Shown here: piece after piece, positions 24,094-31,943 of the stretch
Layout: every line of letters starts with the position of its first letter
How positions within the stretch are numbered: position 1 is the stretch's first letter
Assembly: GCA_002482545.1 (NCBI GenBank)
Contig: DLGF01000012.1
Coordinates: forward strand, 167,917-203,211
Length of the DNA: 35,295 bases
DNA from: Sporomusaceae bacterium UBA7701
GTDB taxonomy: Bacteria > Bacillota > Negativicutes > Sporomusales > UBA7701
Direction of reading: 5' to 3'
Notes under the pieces: model-generated
Databases searched by the model: none
What the model saw: the letters and a program-made list of their open reading frames with translations, nothing else
Told to the model about the DNA's origin: nothing
Position numbers and translations under genes: made by a program

Positions 24094-24334
24094 CTCTAAT
24101 ATGGCTTACCATAATGGCATTCGCATCGTTGTCAGGATCAGAGTCAGCCGCGGCGGCGGCCAGCGGCGGCGCGGCCGGGAGCTGCGCTTCGCCTTGGTCC
24201 TGGATGGTGGCAATCCCACTCTTCTGTTCCAGCTCATATTGACAGGCTTCCTGGTCTTGTCTGCGGATTTCCGCGAGGACATACACAACATTGACGATGT
24301 ATAGGACAATCAGAAGTACCCGCATCATTCGCAT
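24071..24334 (-). CDS. Small membrane-anchored protein of unknown function
   Basis: An 87-residue protein with one N-terminal hydrophobic helix (about residues 5-20, RVLLIVLYIVNVVYVLA), then a charged stretch EIRRQDQEACQYELEQ and a low-complexity Ala/Pro/Asp tail. The anchor lacks a clear signal-peptidase site, so it is probably a one-helix protein of the inner membrane. It is not recognised. The start region reads ATG CGA ATG ATG; GGAG and AGAGGTG upstream fit either the first ATG or the ATG two codons later. Its stop codon lies in the terminator stem. Confidence 0.6.
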   Translation of the reverse strand: MRMMRVLLIVLYIVNVVYVLAEIRRQDQEACQYELEQKSGIATIQDQGEAQLPAAPPLAAAAADSDPDNDANAIMVSHIRGLLSQPD

Positions 24335-24482
24335 TCACCTCTCCGTTCGCACTACAAGCTGTTCACCCGCACCGGGACTCGCCCGAGCCGGTCCTACGGC
24401 TTCTTTATTATATTTACCCCAAAATTCGCCATAATCCTGCCGCCCGCCAATATGTTCAGGCTTTTTTTCAGAAACCGGCTGA

Positions 24483-24520
24483 CGGCTCTCTTGGGCCGAG
24501 CGCCGAAGAGCCGGCGATTT
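24483..24520 (+). promoter_or_regulatory. Hairpin with a short U-tract in the gap before flxA
   Basis: CGGCTCT/AGAGCCG (24483-24489 with 24507-24513) is followed by GCGATTTTT on the plus strand, 140 bases before the FlxA-like gene. It could be a leader attenuator or the terminator of an unseen transcript. The rest of 24335-24480 shows nothing I can name. Confidence 0.35.
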
Positions 24521-24601
24521 TTCCGGACGCTTGCGGGCAATTCCTGTTCACTATTTCAAACGAAATATTTATAAAAATCAAAAGAATTTCCAATAAAACT
24601 C

Positions 24602-24609
24602 GGCGATAT
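24602..24609 (+). promoter_or_regulatory. Possible sigma-D/sigma-28 -10 element for flxA
   Basis: GGCGATAT is one base from GCCGATAT, the motility sigma-factor -10 motif, and lies about 48 bases before the start codon. The matching -35 (AGAA at the right distance) is poor, so the call is weak. Confidence 0.3.
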
Positions 24610-24657
24610 ATCAAAAAACACCGGAAAGAATCGAAAACTGACAAAGGGGTGCAAAAA

Positions 24658-25008
24658 ATGCCCATTCCATCCGTCGGTACGAGTTCCGCGCTGACCAGCC
24701 AAAACAATCAGGTATATGAGATTCAGATTAAAAACCTGGAAAAGCAGAAAGAGCAGTTGGAAGAAAAAATCAACCAACTGCGGCAACAAAGCGGCCAAAC
24801 CGGTTCCAGGCAAATCCAGCAGGAAATTCCGGCCTACGAAGTGCAGCTTCAATCCATCGAAGCCCAGCTCGAACATCTCGCGCAAAAGCAGGCCACCCTG
24901 AAAACCCCCGTCAAGAAGCAACCCGCTATGCAGGAAGCTGCGGCCGCCAACGGCAAACAAGCAAAAAAACCGCCGCCGGCCGGTTCTCCGGTGGATATGA
25001 AAGGTTGA
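24658..25008 (+). CDS. FlxA-like coiled-coil protein
   Basis: A 116-residue soluble protein. The segment from about residue 15 to 80 is a heptad-rich coiled coil (YEIQIKNLEKQKEQLEEKI onwards) that resembles the FlxA family, named after an E. coli gene of the flagellar regulon. The Ala/Pro/Lys-rich tail (KKPPPAGSPVDMKG) looks unfolded. Function is unknown; a link to motility rests on the family and a weak sigma-D-like -10. The frame is open three codons upstream at a GTG inside the ribosome site, but AAAGGGG lies 8 bases before the ATG at 24658. No terminator with a U-tract follows. Confidence 0.78.
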   Translation: MPIPSVGTSSALTSQNNQVYEIQIKNLEKQKEQLEEKINQLRQQSGQTGSRQIQQEIPAYEVQLQSIEAQLEHLAQKQATLKTPVKKQPAMQEAAAANGKQAKKPPPAGSPVDMKG

Positions 25009-25050
25009 AATGCAGCCGGCCCTTGGACCGGCGTCCGGGCTATCCGGAAG

Positions 25051-25656
25051 CTATTTAGCCTTCCTTAGCGCCTCGCCGGCAAGCTTGTCCGCCAATTCAT
25101 TGCCCTCCACACCGGAATGGCCGGTCACCTTATGGAAGCTTACCCAGTCCAGATAAGGGCGTACAAAACTGGCGTAAGCCTGGGTAAACCGATTATTGGT
25201 CTTCCACTTTCCAACCGCCCATTCCGAAATGCCGATGTAGTCGTGATGGATCGTGACCGGTTTGATGCCTTCTTTCTCCGCCCATCGGATGGCTTGCACG
25301 GTGGCCTCCAACTCGCCGGCGACATTATGGATAACCGCAGCTTCGTTATCGGTCCCCACCCCGGCGCCCGCGTGGATTTGCTCGGCGCCGTCATACACCA
25401 CGAACGCCCAACCGTATCGCTGATTGGCGTAGCTCCCATCCACAAAAATATTGTAGCGGGCCGGCGGAAGCCCGGCATTCTCACCGCCGGCTTGTCCGGC
25501 GGCTCCCGTCACATATTCCCGGGCTTCTTCCTCGCTGGGAAAGCTCTTGAACAGCGCTCCCGGGTATCCGCTGACTTGCTTTTGGCATTCGCTCCAGGTC
25601 TTATATACTCCAGGTACCTCTCCAACTTTGACACCATAAAATTTGCTTTTGGCCAT
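25051..25656 (-). CDS. Viroplasmin-domain ribonuclease H (RNase HI type)
   Basis: Degrades RNA in RNA-DNA hybrids. The first 50 residues are a caulimovirus-type viroplasmin domain (FYGVKVGEVPGVYKTWSECQ onwards), which binds hybrids. After a Gly/Ala linker comes the RNase H fold with the catalytic residues D73 (FVDGS), E115 (GELEA), D139 (HHDYIG) and D190 (NELADKLA), and H180 in KVTGHSG. This layout is common in Firmicutes. The length, 201 residues, is normal. GGGGGAGG directly precedes the ATG. The gene converges with flxA. Confidence 0.95.
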   Translation of the reverse strand: MAKSKFYGVKVGEVPGVYKTWSECQKQVSGYPGALFKSFPSEEEAREYVTGAAGQAGGENAGLPPARYNIFVDGSYANQRYGWAFVVYDGAEQIHAGAGVGTDNEAAVIHNVAGELEATVQAIRWAEKEGIKPVTIHHDYIGISEWAVGKWKTNNRFTQAYASFVRPYLDWVSFHKVTGHSGVEGNELADKLAGEALRKAK

Positions 25657-25767
25657 AAATCCTCCCCCAATAATTCTTGCCTGTTATTTTTTCGCCAGGC
25701 CTGGCCGATTCTCTTGCCGCCAGTTTTTTCTGATGGTCGGCGCCGGCAGAGCGCTGGATCAACGGAG

Positions 25768-25808
25768 CCAACCCAATAAGCCCGCCGTAAGGGGGCTTAT
25801 TGGGTTGG
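25768..25808. repeat. Perfect 16-bp hairpin without a U-tract
   Basis: CCAACCCAATAAGCCC (25768-25783) pairs fully with 25793-25808 across a 9-base loop. It lies between the stop of the superoxide dismutase gene and the RNase H gene. Neither strand has a run of U after it, so it may be a processing or stabilising stem or a weak terminator. Confidence 0.7.
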
Positions 25809-25876
25809 CGGTAAAGGCCGGTCTAGCGGATTCTCCGCGCGGCTTGCTTTTTTAACCGCGCCAGACAATAAAGGAA

Positions 25877-26545
25877 CTATTCAGGGCTGCTGGCCAGCAG
25901 TAAAGGAAGCTCTCCCTCCCTGGCCATGACTAACCGATTTTCGACTTCAACCCAATTAATCAGCTTCATCCATTCCCGCACATAATCCTCGCGGTTGTTT
26001 TGATAATCGAGATAATACGCGTGCTCCCAAACATCGATAACCAGTATGGGTATCACTCCCCACTGGGTGAGATTCTGGTGTTTCTCCGCGGTAAGTATCT
26101 CCAGGCGGTCCCAGGCGGGATTCCATGCGAGTATTCCCCAACCGGACGCCTCTACTTTTACGGCCGCGTTGACAAACTGTTCGCAGAAAGCTTCGCCGCG
26201 GCCAAAGTACTTGTTGACTTCCTTGACCGTGCAGGGCCCGGGGTCGCCGCCGCAATCCCGCGGCGCCATAATCGTCCAATAAATGCTGTGAAGAATATGC
26301 CCGGACCCGTTGAACGCCAGTTCATTTTCCCAATACTTCACGTATGTGAAATCATCGCGTTTTCTGGCTTCCACCAAGGCTGTTTCCGCTTTGTTCAATC
26401 CATCCACATAGGCCTTGTGATGGCGGTCATGATGAATTCTGAGCGTATCGGCGCCGATAACCGGCTCCAGCGCGTCATAGGGATAAGGCAATGGCGGCAA
26501 GCGATGTTTACCGGCAGGAACATAGCGCCTTAAATCTTCTTCCAC
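25877..26545 (-). CDS. Iron/manganese superoxide dismutase
   Basis: Converts superoxide to O2 and H2O2. All four metal ligands are visible: H38 (RIHHDRHHKAYV), H86 (ILHSIYW), D172 and H176 (DVWEHAYYLDYQN). The fold is standard, but the protein has about 14 extra N-terminal residues (MEEDLRRYVPAGKH) and an uncommon insertion with two cysteines, DCGGDPGPC, after the second ligand. Metal preference is not clear. The start is GTG with AAGGAG 8 bases upstream. It is a single gene, probably part of oxygen defence together with the flavodiiron protein. Confidence 0.93.
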   Translation of the reverse strand: MEEDLRRYVPAGKHRLPPLPYPYDALEPVIGADTLRIHHDRHHKAYVDGLNKAETALVEARKRDDFTYVKYWENELAFNGSGHILHSIYWTIMAPRDCGGDPGPCTVKEVNKYFGRGEAFCEQFVNAAVKVEASGWGILAWNPAWDRLEILTAEKHQNLTQWGVIPILVIDVWEHAYYLDYQNNREDYVREWMKLINWVEVENRLVMAREGELPLLLASSPE

Positions 26546-26701
26546 TATTTTGGCTCCTTCCCTTTCGAGTTGTCTCCGTCATAATATAGTATTCAGCCGG
26601 CCGGGCGTTGTTGACGGGAACCGCGGTCCGATATTCCCGGCCCCCGGCTTCGGAATGGGCCGACTATATCCTATAACGGGACAACTCAAAAGCCGCCTGA
26701 A

Positions 26702-27148
26702 TCATCGATAATCCCTGTTTCGCAGGAATCGAAGATGCCAGTTTAGGAAGGCGAATACGAGGAAGTAGATCGGGGCGGAATAAAAGAGGCTCCAGCCCTT
26801 GGCGATATGCTCGAAGCCGAAAAATACCGCAAGCCCTTCAATGCCTATGGAGCCCAGCGTCCATAAAAGCATGTACCGCCGGATCTTTTTGCCGCTATCC
26901 GGAAGATAGTTCAAATAAATGATCCCCAAGGCAGGAGGAAACAGCGCGTCCACCAAGAGATCGTACCCTTGCAGGCCGCTTGCGCCGAAGTCGTATAGGT
27001 CCAGAATTTCCCCCAAAAACAGGTCGGAGTTTATGGCAACCGCCGCCAATATCCCCCAAGTCACGTAAATTTCCTGAAGCTTCAGCCGTTTCGGCATAAA
27101 GGCGATTATAGCCAGACTGATAAGGGTGGCAATAACGATATACGTCAT
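26702..27148 (-). CDS. Small multi-helix membrane protein, CBO0543-like
   Basis: A 148-residue inner-membrane protein with about five hydrophobic helices and short loops; it ends in the basic LRFLRNRDYR. The pattern (LQEIYVTWGILAAVAINSD and YLPDSGKKIRRYMLLWT) resembles the CBO0543 family of unknown function found in spore-forming Firmicutes. The frame continues 26 codons upstream to 27226, but no ribosome site is near that ATG, while AAGGG lies 7 bases before the ATG at 27148. No operon partner. Confidence 0.65.
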   Translation of the reverse strand: MTYIVIATLISLAIIAFMPKRLKLQEIYVTWGILAAVAINSDLFLGEILDLYDFGASGLQGYDLLVDALFPPALGIIYLNYLPDSGKKIRRYMLLWTLGSIGIEGLAVFFGFEHIAKGWSLFYSAPIYFLVFAFLNWHLRFLRNRDYR

Positions 27149-27322
27149 ACGGTTGCCCTTCGTGTGCCGAAATTCTCTTAAAGGTAATCCTATTTTGTAT
27201 CGGATCAAGGGAATTGATACCGTCATTTCATCACTTTTAGCCAGGAAGAACCCCCCGGTCCGGCTCTTCCCGCAAATCGGAGGCGTCCGCTTCCGGACAA
27301 AACCGCCCGGCCGCTCTCCGCC

Positions 27323-27520
27323 CTATAAGGACTCCGGATTCCGCATAATTTCAGCCTGTTTGTTTTGGAGCATCTCCGCGAGGTGCATGACCGGTATCTG
27401 GCCATACCGGTTGTTTTCATCAAAGTATTTTACTACCTGATTGTTAACGGCTGACACAGTCCAGATCTTTCGCGAGCCGCCGGCGGAAATTAACAGCTTG
27501 TCGCCACTCGCCAGGTTCAT
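27323..27520 (-). CDS. 65-residue protein of unknown function
   Basis: Soluble and small, beginning MNLASGDKLLISAGGSRKIWTV. The first half resembles a short beta-barrel pattern (GDKLLIS, RKIWTVSAV, QVVKYFD), the second half an amphipathic helix (LAEMLQNKQAEIM). No family is recognised. The frame extends to 27598, but GGGAG lies 9 bases before the ATG at 27520. It has no close operon partner and sits 174 bases upstream of the membrane-protein gene. Confidence 0.5.
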   Translation of the reverse strand: MNLASGDKLLISAGGSRKIWTVSAVNNQVVKYFDENNRYGQIPVMHLAEMLQNKQAEIMRNPESL

Positions 27521-27622
27521 GGTCTCACACTCCCTACAACAAATTCGCCTCTGCTGCCGAAGCCGCATCCAACAATTCCTACCGGTAGTATTATCCAAAG
27601 TCCGGCCAAGTCCTGCTTCAGC

Positions 27623-27662
27623 AAAGGGACAGCCGCCACAGCCTGCGGCCGCTGTCCCTTTT
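27623..27662 (-). terminator. Likely terminator of the MATE gene
   Basis: An 11-bp stem AAAGGGACAGC/GCTGTCCCTTT with a 17-base GC-rich loop lies 38 bases past the stop. The U-tract is only the three U residues of the stem on the minus strand. Confidence 0.5.
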
Positions 27663-27699
27663 GCACTGCAATTCTTGCGGTCGTGAGCAGTCTATGGCC

Positions 27700-29094
27700 T
27701 TAGCCGTCTGCCGACAGGCACGGATTTTCTCCGGGCTTGGCGGCGGCCTTTTCCGCCATAGTCCGCTGCTGACGGATCAGCCGGATGGACAGGAACAAGG
27801 CGCCGATCGCCAGGCCGACGATAAGGCCAATCCAGTAGCCATAGGCGCCGTAGGACGAATAGTTGGCCAGCGCATACCCGGTCGGCAGGCCGATGACCCA
27901 GTACGAAATCATGGCCAGCACGAAGGCGACGGTCACATCCTTATAACCCCGCAGTATCCCCTGGATCGGCGTCGCGATCGCGTCGGACAGTTGAAAACAG
28001 GCGGCGTACAGCAAGAAAGCCTCCGTCAGCTCCAGCACGTCGCTATCCCTGGTGTAAAGTCCGGCCACAGCATCCTTATACAGAAAAAGTCCGGCGGCGA
28101 AAACCACGGCGGCGGCCACCGCAGTACCCAGTCCCAGCAGGCTGTATTGCCTGGCGTCCCGGAACCTGCGCGCGCCGGCCTCGAAGCCCACGGCAATCGT
28201 GAGGGCCATGGAAATGCTCAGCGGAATCATATACAGCAGAGAGGCGAAGTTGATGGCCGCCTGGTGGGCGGCAATCGTAGCCGTATTGAACCGCGCCATA
28301 AATAGCGCGACTACGCCGAAAATACTCGTCTCGCAAAAGATGGCAATACCGATCGGCACCCCGATGGATAGCTGCTCTTTCCAGGCGGCCAGAGAAAAGC
28401 GGTGCAGGCGATCGAAAACGCCGTAATGGCAGAAGGGACGCACGCGCAGCACGATAACAAGGGCGGCGATCGTGATGCACCAGTAAGTGATGGCCGTCGC
28501 ATACCCCGCCCCGGCCCCGCCCAGGCAGGGAAACCCCCATTTGCCAAAAATCAGCGCATAGTTCAGGGCGGTATTGACAGGCAGCGCCACCCAAAAAAGG
28601 CCCATCGTCACCCGGGTATAACCCAGCGTGTCAATAAAACAGCGCAAAACCGTAAAAATGAAAAGAGGACCGACCCCGAACGCAATAGCGGTCAGGTAGC
28701 GGCGGGCTATGCCCTGGACCGCCGCGTCCAGCCCCATCGCGCCGAGCAGGGGATCGAGGAGAAAAAATCCTGCGAGAAGGACAACCCCGGCTATGGCGGC
28801 CGCCAGATATAGCCCCTGGATGACCACGAAGGGTATATCCGCCTTGCGGAGGCCACCGAGGAGATGAGCGACCAGCGGCGTCACCGCCAGCAAAATTCCC
28901 ATCAAGCCCGTATAGACAGGCATCCAGATGTTGACGCCGATCGCGACTCCGGCCAAATCCTCGGCGCTCGCATGTCCGGCCATCATCGCGCCGAAAAGGC
29001 TCATGGCGTATTGCAACACCTGGGTAACAAGAATCGGCAGTAAAACGGCCATGAATTGCTTCGTCTTCTGCCGCAATGAATACGTTTGGTTCAT
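27700..29094 (-). CDS. MATE-family multidrug efflux transporter
   Basis: A 464-residue inner-membrane antiporter with about 12 helices in two similar halves. Family marks include the first helix PILVTQVLQYAMSLFGAMMAG and VAIGVNIWMPVYTGLMGILLAVTPLVAHLLG. It should export cationic drugs or metabolites using a sodium or proton gradient; the NorM branch is most likely. AAAGGAGGTG lies 8 bases before the ATG. The gene is divergent from an XRE-cupin regulator 265 bases away, which is a candidate regulator, although no shared operator is apparent. Confidence 0.94.
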   Translation of the reverse strand: MNQTYSLRQKTKQFMAVLLPILVTQVLQYAMSLFGAMMAGHASAEDLAGVAIGVNIWMPVYTGLMGILLAVTPLVAHLLGGLRKADIPFVVIQGLYLAAAIAGVVLLAGFFLLDPLLGAMGLDAAVQGIARRYLTAIAFGVGPLFIFTVLRCFIDTLGYTRVTMGLFWVALPVNTALNYALIFGKWGFPCLGGAGAGYATAITYWCITIAALVIVLRVRPFCHYGVFDRLHRFSLAAWKEQLSIGVPIGIAIFCETSIFGVVALFMARFNTATIAAHQAAINFASLLYMIPLSISMALTIAVGFEAGARRFRDARQYSLLGLGTAVAAAVVFAAGLFLYKDAVAGLYTRDSDVLELTEAFLLYAACFQLSDAIATPIQGILRGYKDVTVAFVLAMISYWVIGLPTGYALANYSSYGAYGYWIGLIVGLAIGALFLSIRLIRQQRTMAEKAAAKPGENPCLSADG

Positions 29095-29359
29095 AAAGGC
29101 TGCACCTCCTTTGCCGAGTAGTCCCGTCAGCGATCTGAACCGTGTGGCGGCGTCACTTTCCCCAGCCGGTGCTGTAAAGGCTGAAGTCGGGATGAATTTC
29201 TGACATTCGTATCGTCCATTATACTACACTTCTTTTCCTCCGAGAACGGCGCCGTTTTTTTTGTTGCTTGAAATCGCATAATTTTCGGCAGGCTATTCTT
29301 TTTCGTTGTTGGAAAATATTATATAATACATATGACAGACGGGTATACGGAGGAATTCA

Positions 29360-29905
29360 ATGATTAATGAGATTGCCGAAAAAATTGCTGCCCTCAGAAA
29401 GCAAAAAGATTTCACCTTAAAAGAACTTAGCGAAAAAAGCGGCTTGTCTATCAGCTTTTTGTCGCAACTGGAAAACGGATCGTCGTCCATGGCGATCACT
29501 TCCCTGAAAAAAATCGCCGACGCGCTGGAAGTCCCGATCAACTACTTTTTTTCCACGATGGAAGACCATAATTTTCATGTGTCCAAAGACGAACAAAAAA
29601 CCTTCCGGATTGAAGGCTCGGGAGCGGAATACATTCGTCTGAGCGGCGCGTTTCCCGACCGGTCCATCGAAGCCATGGTGGTGACGCTGCTGCCGGAACA
29701 GGACCTGGGAAAAAAGTTCGCCCACAACGGCGAAGAGTTTGTCTATGTCCTCGAAGGGCTGCTGGTTGTCGATCTGGACGGCAAGCAGTATATCGTGAAA
29801 GCCGGCGAATCGATGCACTACCCTTCCACCATGCCGCACTACTGGTTCAATCCGCTGAAAGAATCCACCAGGCTGCTGTCGATCATCACCCCGGCCCTCT
29901 TCTAA
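29360..29905 (+). CDS. XRE-family regulator with cupin domain
   Basis: A 181-residue transcription factor. The N-terminal helix-turn-helix is LKELSEKSGLSISFLSQLENG (split, about residues 20-41). The C-terminal cupin (about 105-180) has HNGEEFVYVLEG and MHYPSTMPHYWFN, so a small-molecule sensor is likely. Members of this group regulate amino-acid, polyamine or drug-export genes. GGAGG lies 6 bases before the ATG and a TATAAT -10 lies at 29322-29327. Possible targets are the divergent MATE gene and the convergent peptidase. Confidence 0.92.
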   Translation: MINEIAEKIAALRKQKDFTLKELSEKSGLSISFLSQLENGSSSMAITSLKKIADALEVPINYFFSTMEDHNFHVSKDEQKTFRIEGSGAEYIRLSGAFPDRSIEAMVVTLLPEQDLGKKFAHNGEEFVYVLEGLLVVDLDGKQYIVKAGESMHYPSTMPHYWFNPLKESTRLLSIITPALF

Positions 29906-29912
29906 ATAAGGG

Positions 29913-29946
29913 AAAAGCTTGACGCTGATGCGCCAAGCTTTTTTTC
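29913..29946. terminator. Bidirectional terminator between the XRE-cupin and peptidase genes
   Basis: AAAAGCTTG/CAAGCTTTT with an inner CGC/GCG pairing has seven U residues on the plus strand and a U-run in the stem on the minus strand. Both converging genes stop within 10 bases of it. Confidence 0.92.
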
Positions 29947-29950
29947 GTTT

Positions 29951-31027
29951 TTAATCGATGATCCGCAGGTCCTTCGGGTATTGGTTGAGCACCCGGCAAC
30001 CGTCGGCGGTGACGACGACCAGGTCTTCGATGCGGACGCCACCTTTGCCCGGCAGATAGATACCCGGCTCTATCGAAAAGATCATGCCGGGCTGGAGAAG
30101 ATCGTGGTTCGCACTGGAGACATCGCCGAAGTCATGACATTCCAGCCCGATGGAATGCCCCGTGCGGTGCACGAAGTATTGGCCATAGCCGGCTGCCGTG
30201 ATGTGGTCACGGGCGGCGGCGTCCACTTCGGCGAAGGATACGCCGGGTTTCACCTTGCGGATGGCTTTTAGGTTGGCTTCCAGAACGGTATTGTAGATGG
30301 TTTTCATTTCGTCGGACACGCTCTTATAGAACACGGTGCGGGTCATGTCGGAACAGTAGTTGTCCTTCACGCAGCCGATGTCGAGAATGACCGCATCGCC
30401 CGGTTTGACGCGTCCGTCGTCGTTCAGATGGTGCGGGTCGGCCGAATTGGCGCCGTAGCAGATGATCGGCTCGAAGGAAAAGCCCTCCGCCCCCAGGCCG
30501 TCATAGATCTCCGCCAGCTTTTTAGCCATTTGTTTTTCCGTCAGATTTGCCGGAATGAGCTTTATCATCTGATCGACCGCCAGGTCGTTCAGCCGGGAGG
30601 CCTCAGCCATCCGGGCGATTTCCTCCTCGTCCTTGCACATGCGGACGCGGTCGACGACCGGCGAGCCGTTTACAATCGCGGCCCCGGACTTCTGCGCCTG
30701 GAGTTTCAGGAGAAAGCGGGCCGGCCAGTTCTTGTCCACGCCGATCGTGGTCTCGCTGCCCAGGTGGCTGGCGAGAAGGGCGACCGGGTCCTCGGTGTCG
30801 CTGAAGGTGAATACTTCAGCGCCAATATCCTCGCTGAAGGCGAACAGGCTGCCGAGGAAGATCTTGGCGGTGCCGTTACTGTCAATAGAAAGGACGAGCA
30901 TTCTCTCACCCGGATGAATCCATTTGCCGGTAAGATAGAATATCGCCGTCGGATCGGAGACCAGCAGTTGAGGAATCTTTTGGGCCGCCATCTCCTTTAG
31001 CACGCGGGCTAGTCTTTGCTGATTCAT
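29951..31027 (-). CDS. M24-family aminopeptidase, Xaa-Pro dipeptidase-like
   Basis: A 358-residue cytoplasmic metallopeptidase of the pita-bread fold, probably cutting Xaa-Pro dipeptides. The five metal ligands are D216, D227, H291, E320 and E334 (in DIGCVKD, CSDMTRT, RTGHSIG, SIEPGIY and VRIEDL). The N-terminal creatinase-like domain spans about the first 130 residues. AGGGGGG lies close to the ATG. It has a near-perfect promoter with an adjacent symmetric site (31140-31181), hence regulated expression is likely. Related M24 proteins can act on other substrates. Confidence 0.93.
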   Translation of the reverse strand: MNQQRLARVLKEMAAQKIPQLLVSDPTAIFYLTGKWIHPGERMLVLSIDSNGTAKIFLGSLFAFSEDIGAEVFTFSDTEDPVALLASHLGSETTIGVDKNWPARFLLKLQAQKSGAAIVNGSPVVDRVRMCKDEEEIARMAEASRLNDLAVDQMIKLIPANLTEKQMAKKLAEIYDGLGAEGFSFEPIICYGANSADPHHLNDDGRVKPGDAVILDIGCVKDNYCSDMTRTVFYKSVSDEMKTIYNTVLEANLKAIRKVKPGVSFAEVDAAARDHITAAGYGQYFVHRTGHSIGLECHDFGDVSSANHDLLQPGMIFSIEPGIYLPGKGGVRIEDLVVVTADGCRVLNQYPKDLRIID

Positions 31028-31139
31028 TTTTGTCCCCCCTGTAGCTTTTTATCGAAATGCCGCTTCGGCCTCTCTGGGGAAAATCCGGTTCTTCCCTGAA
31101 CGGCCATGGGCGGCAATCCAGATTTTGGTGGATAATTTT

Positions 31140-31168
31140 ATATTAGACCAAAACAATTGTAGTGTCAA
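31140..31168 (-). promoter_or_regulatory. Sigma-A promoter of the M24 peptidase gene
   Basis: On the minus strand TTGACA, 17 bases, then TAATAT, about 110 bases before the start codon. The long leader (31028-31139) holds no ORF I can support. Confidence 0.85.
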
Positions 31169-31181
31169 TGTAATCGTTACA
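31169..31181. promoter_or_regulatory. Dyad directly upstream of the peptidase -35 box
   Basis: TGTAATCGTTACA has perfect TGTAA/TTACA arms around three bases and abuts the -35 hexamer, a typical activator position. The regulator is unknown. Confidence 0.5.
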
Positions 31182-31299
31182 GTATATATTAAAAATTTTT
31201 AATATAATAAAAAAATCACAAGTATTTCATTGCCCTTTCCACATACAGCTTATAGACAAACCCAAACTGACGAAAAAGGTCCGGATGCATGTTCTTTCA

Positions 31300-31560
31300 A
31301 CGTCCGTTGCTTGTCTGCCAATAACTTCATAACCGTGTACGTACGGGCCGCACCGAAAAAGCGTACTAGCCGGAAGATATTTATGATAAGCGAAGGGAAG
31401 CGCTAGCGTCGGAGCGTTCATAAATATCTTCCGCGTTTCAGGCAGGAAGCCGCGTACTGTGGGGCGTACACAAGCGAGCGCTCTTAAAGCCAAGTGCGCA
31501 AGTTCTTAGCAGGTATGCTTAGAGGCGGTGGCCTACCTCTTGCGGGTACGCCGCAGATGG
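31300..31560. ncRNA. Candidate large structured RNA, or remnant of a mobile RNA element
   Basis: This part of the 592-base gap between the peptidase and azlD has no supportable ORF but dense potential structure. There is a perfect 16-bp stem (31371-31386 with 31418-31433), and long-range pairs GTGTACG/CGTACAC (31335-31341 with 31465-31471) and CTGCC/GGCAG (31315-31319 with 31441-31445). Three back-to-back hairpins follow (31508-31519, 31521-31540, 31541-31555), the last with a GTACG loop. GCGTAC occurs at 31361, 31452 and 31464, and inverted at 31546, so loop-receptor contacts are possible. It could be an IscB-type omega RNA (HEARO) without its nuclease gene, a transposon end, or a new RNA. 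Strand is undecided. Confidence 0.45.
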
Positions 31561-31578
31561 GCCTTTATCGCCAGCCTG

Positions 31579-31609
31579 AAAGCTTCTCGGCCTTGGGCCG
31601 AGAAGCTTT
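31579..31609 (-). terminator. Long hairpin after azlD, likely terminator
   Basis: A perfect 14-bp stem AAAGCTTCTCGGCC/GGCCGAGAAGCTTT with a 3-base loop lies 10 bases past the azlD stop. U residues are limited to the stem end, and the opposite strand is equally symmetric. Confidence 0.65.
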
Positions 31610-31619
31610 AGACGGTCCG

Positions 31620-31943
31620 CTAGTTTCCCAGCCAGCGCAGGGCAATCACCGCCGCCAGCCCCAGCGCCATGGTCAGCGCGACATTGCGGAACCGATAGGC
31701 GATCAGGGCGGACAGAAGGCCGGCCAGCAAATAATCGTTATGCAGCGTCAAATCGAGCCGGCCCTGAGGCATCAGAACAGACGGCACGATCAGCGCCGTC
31801 AGGATGCCGGTAGGCACGTGCCTCAGCCAGCGGTCAAACCACGTCGGCACACCCACCTGCCGGAACAGCGCCTGCGCGCCGAAGCGGGTAAAAAAGGTCA
31901 CTACGCCCATCCCCAAGATGATGAGTACCATATCAGGCCGCAT
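31620..31943 (-). CDS. azlD: AzlD-family branched-chain amino-acid exporter, small subunit
   Basis: A 107-residue inner-membrane protein with about four helices, the small partner of AzlC. It begins MRPDMVLIILGMGVVTFFTRF, the conserved family start, with the RF motif. Together AzlCD exports branched-chain amino acids or analogues. GGAGG lies 8 bases before the ATG, inside the end of azlC; the two genes overlap by 11 bases, so translation is coupled. Confidence 0.92.
   Translation of the reverse strand: MRPDMVLIILGMGVVTFFTRFGAQALFRQVGVPTWFDRWLRHVPTGILTALIVPSVLMPQGRLDLTLHNDYLLAGLLSALIAYRFRNVALTMALGLAAVIALRWLGN

Noticed and set aside
31371..31433. The 16-bp inverted repeat read as the ends of an insertion sequence
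   Set aside because: Only 31 bases lie between the arms, there is no transposase and no target duplication visible, so a hairpin is simpler.
31227..31493. An 88-codon minus-strand frame in the structured gap
   Set aside because: It lacks a ribosome site, crosses the 16-bp inverted repeat and shows no domain; low-complexity reading of a structured region.
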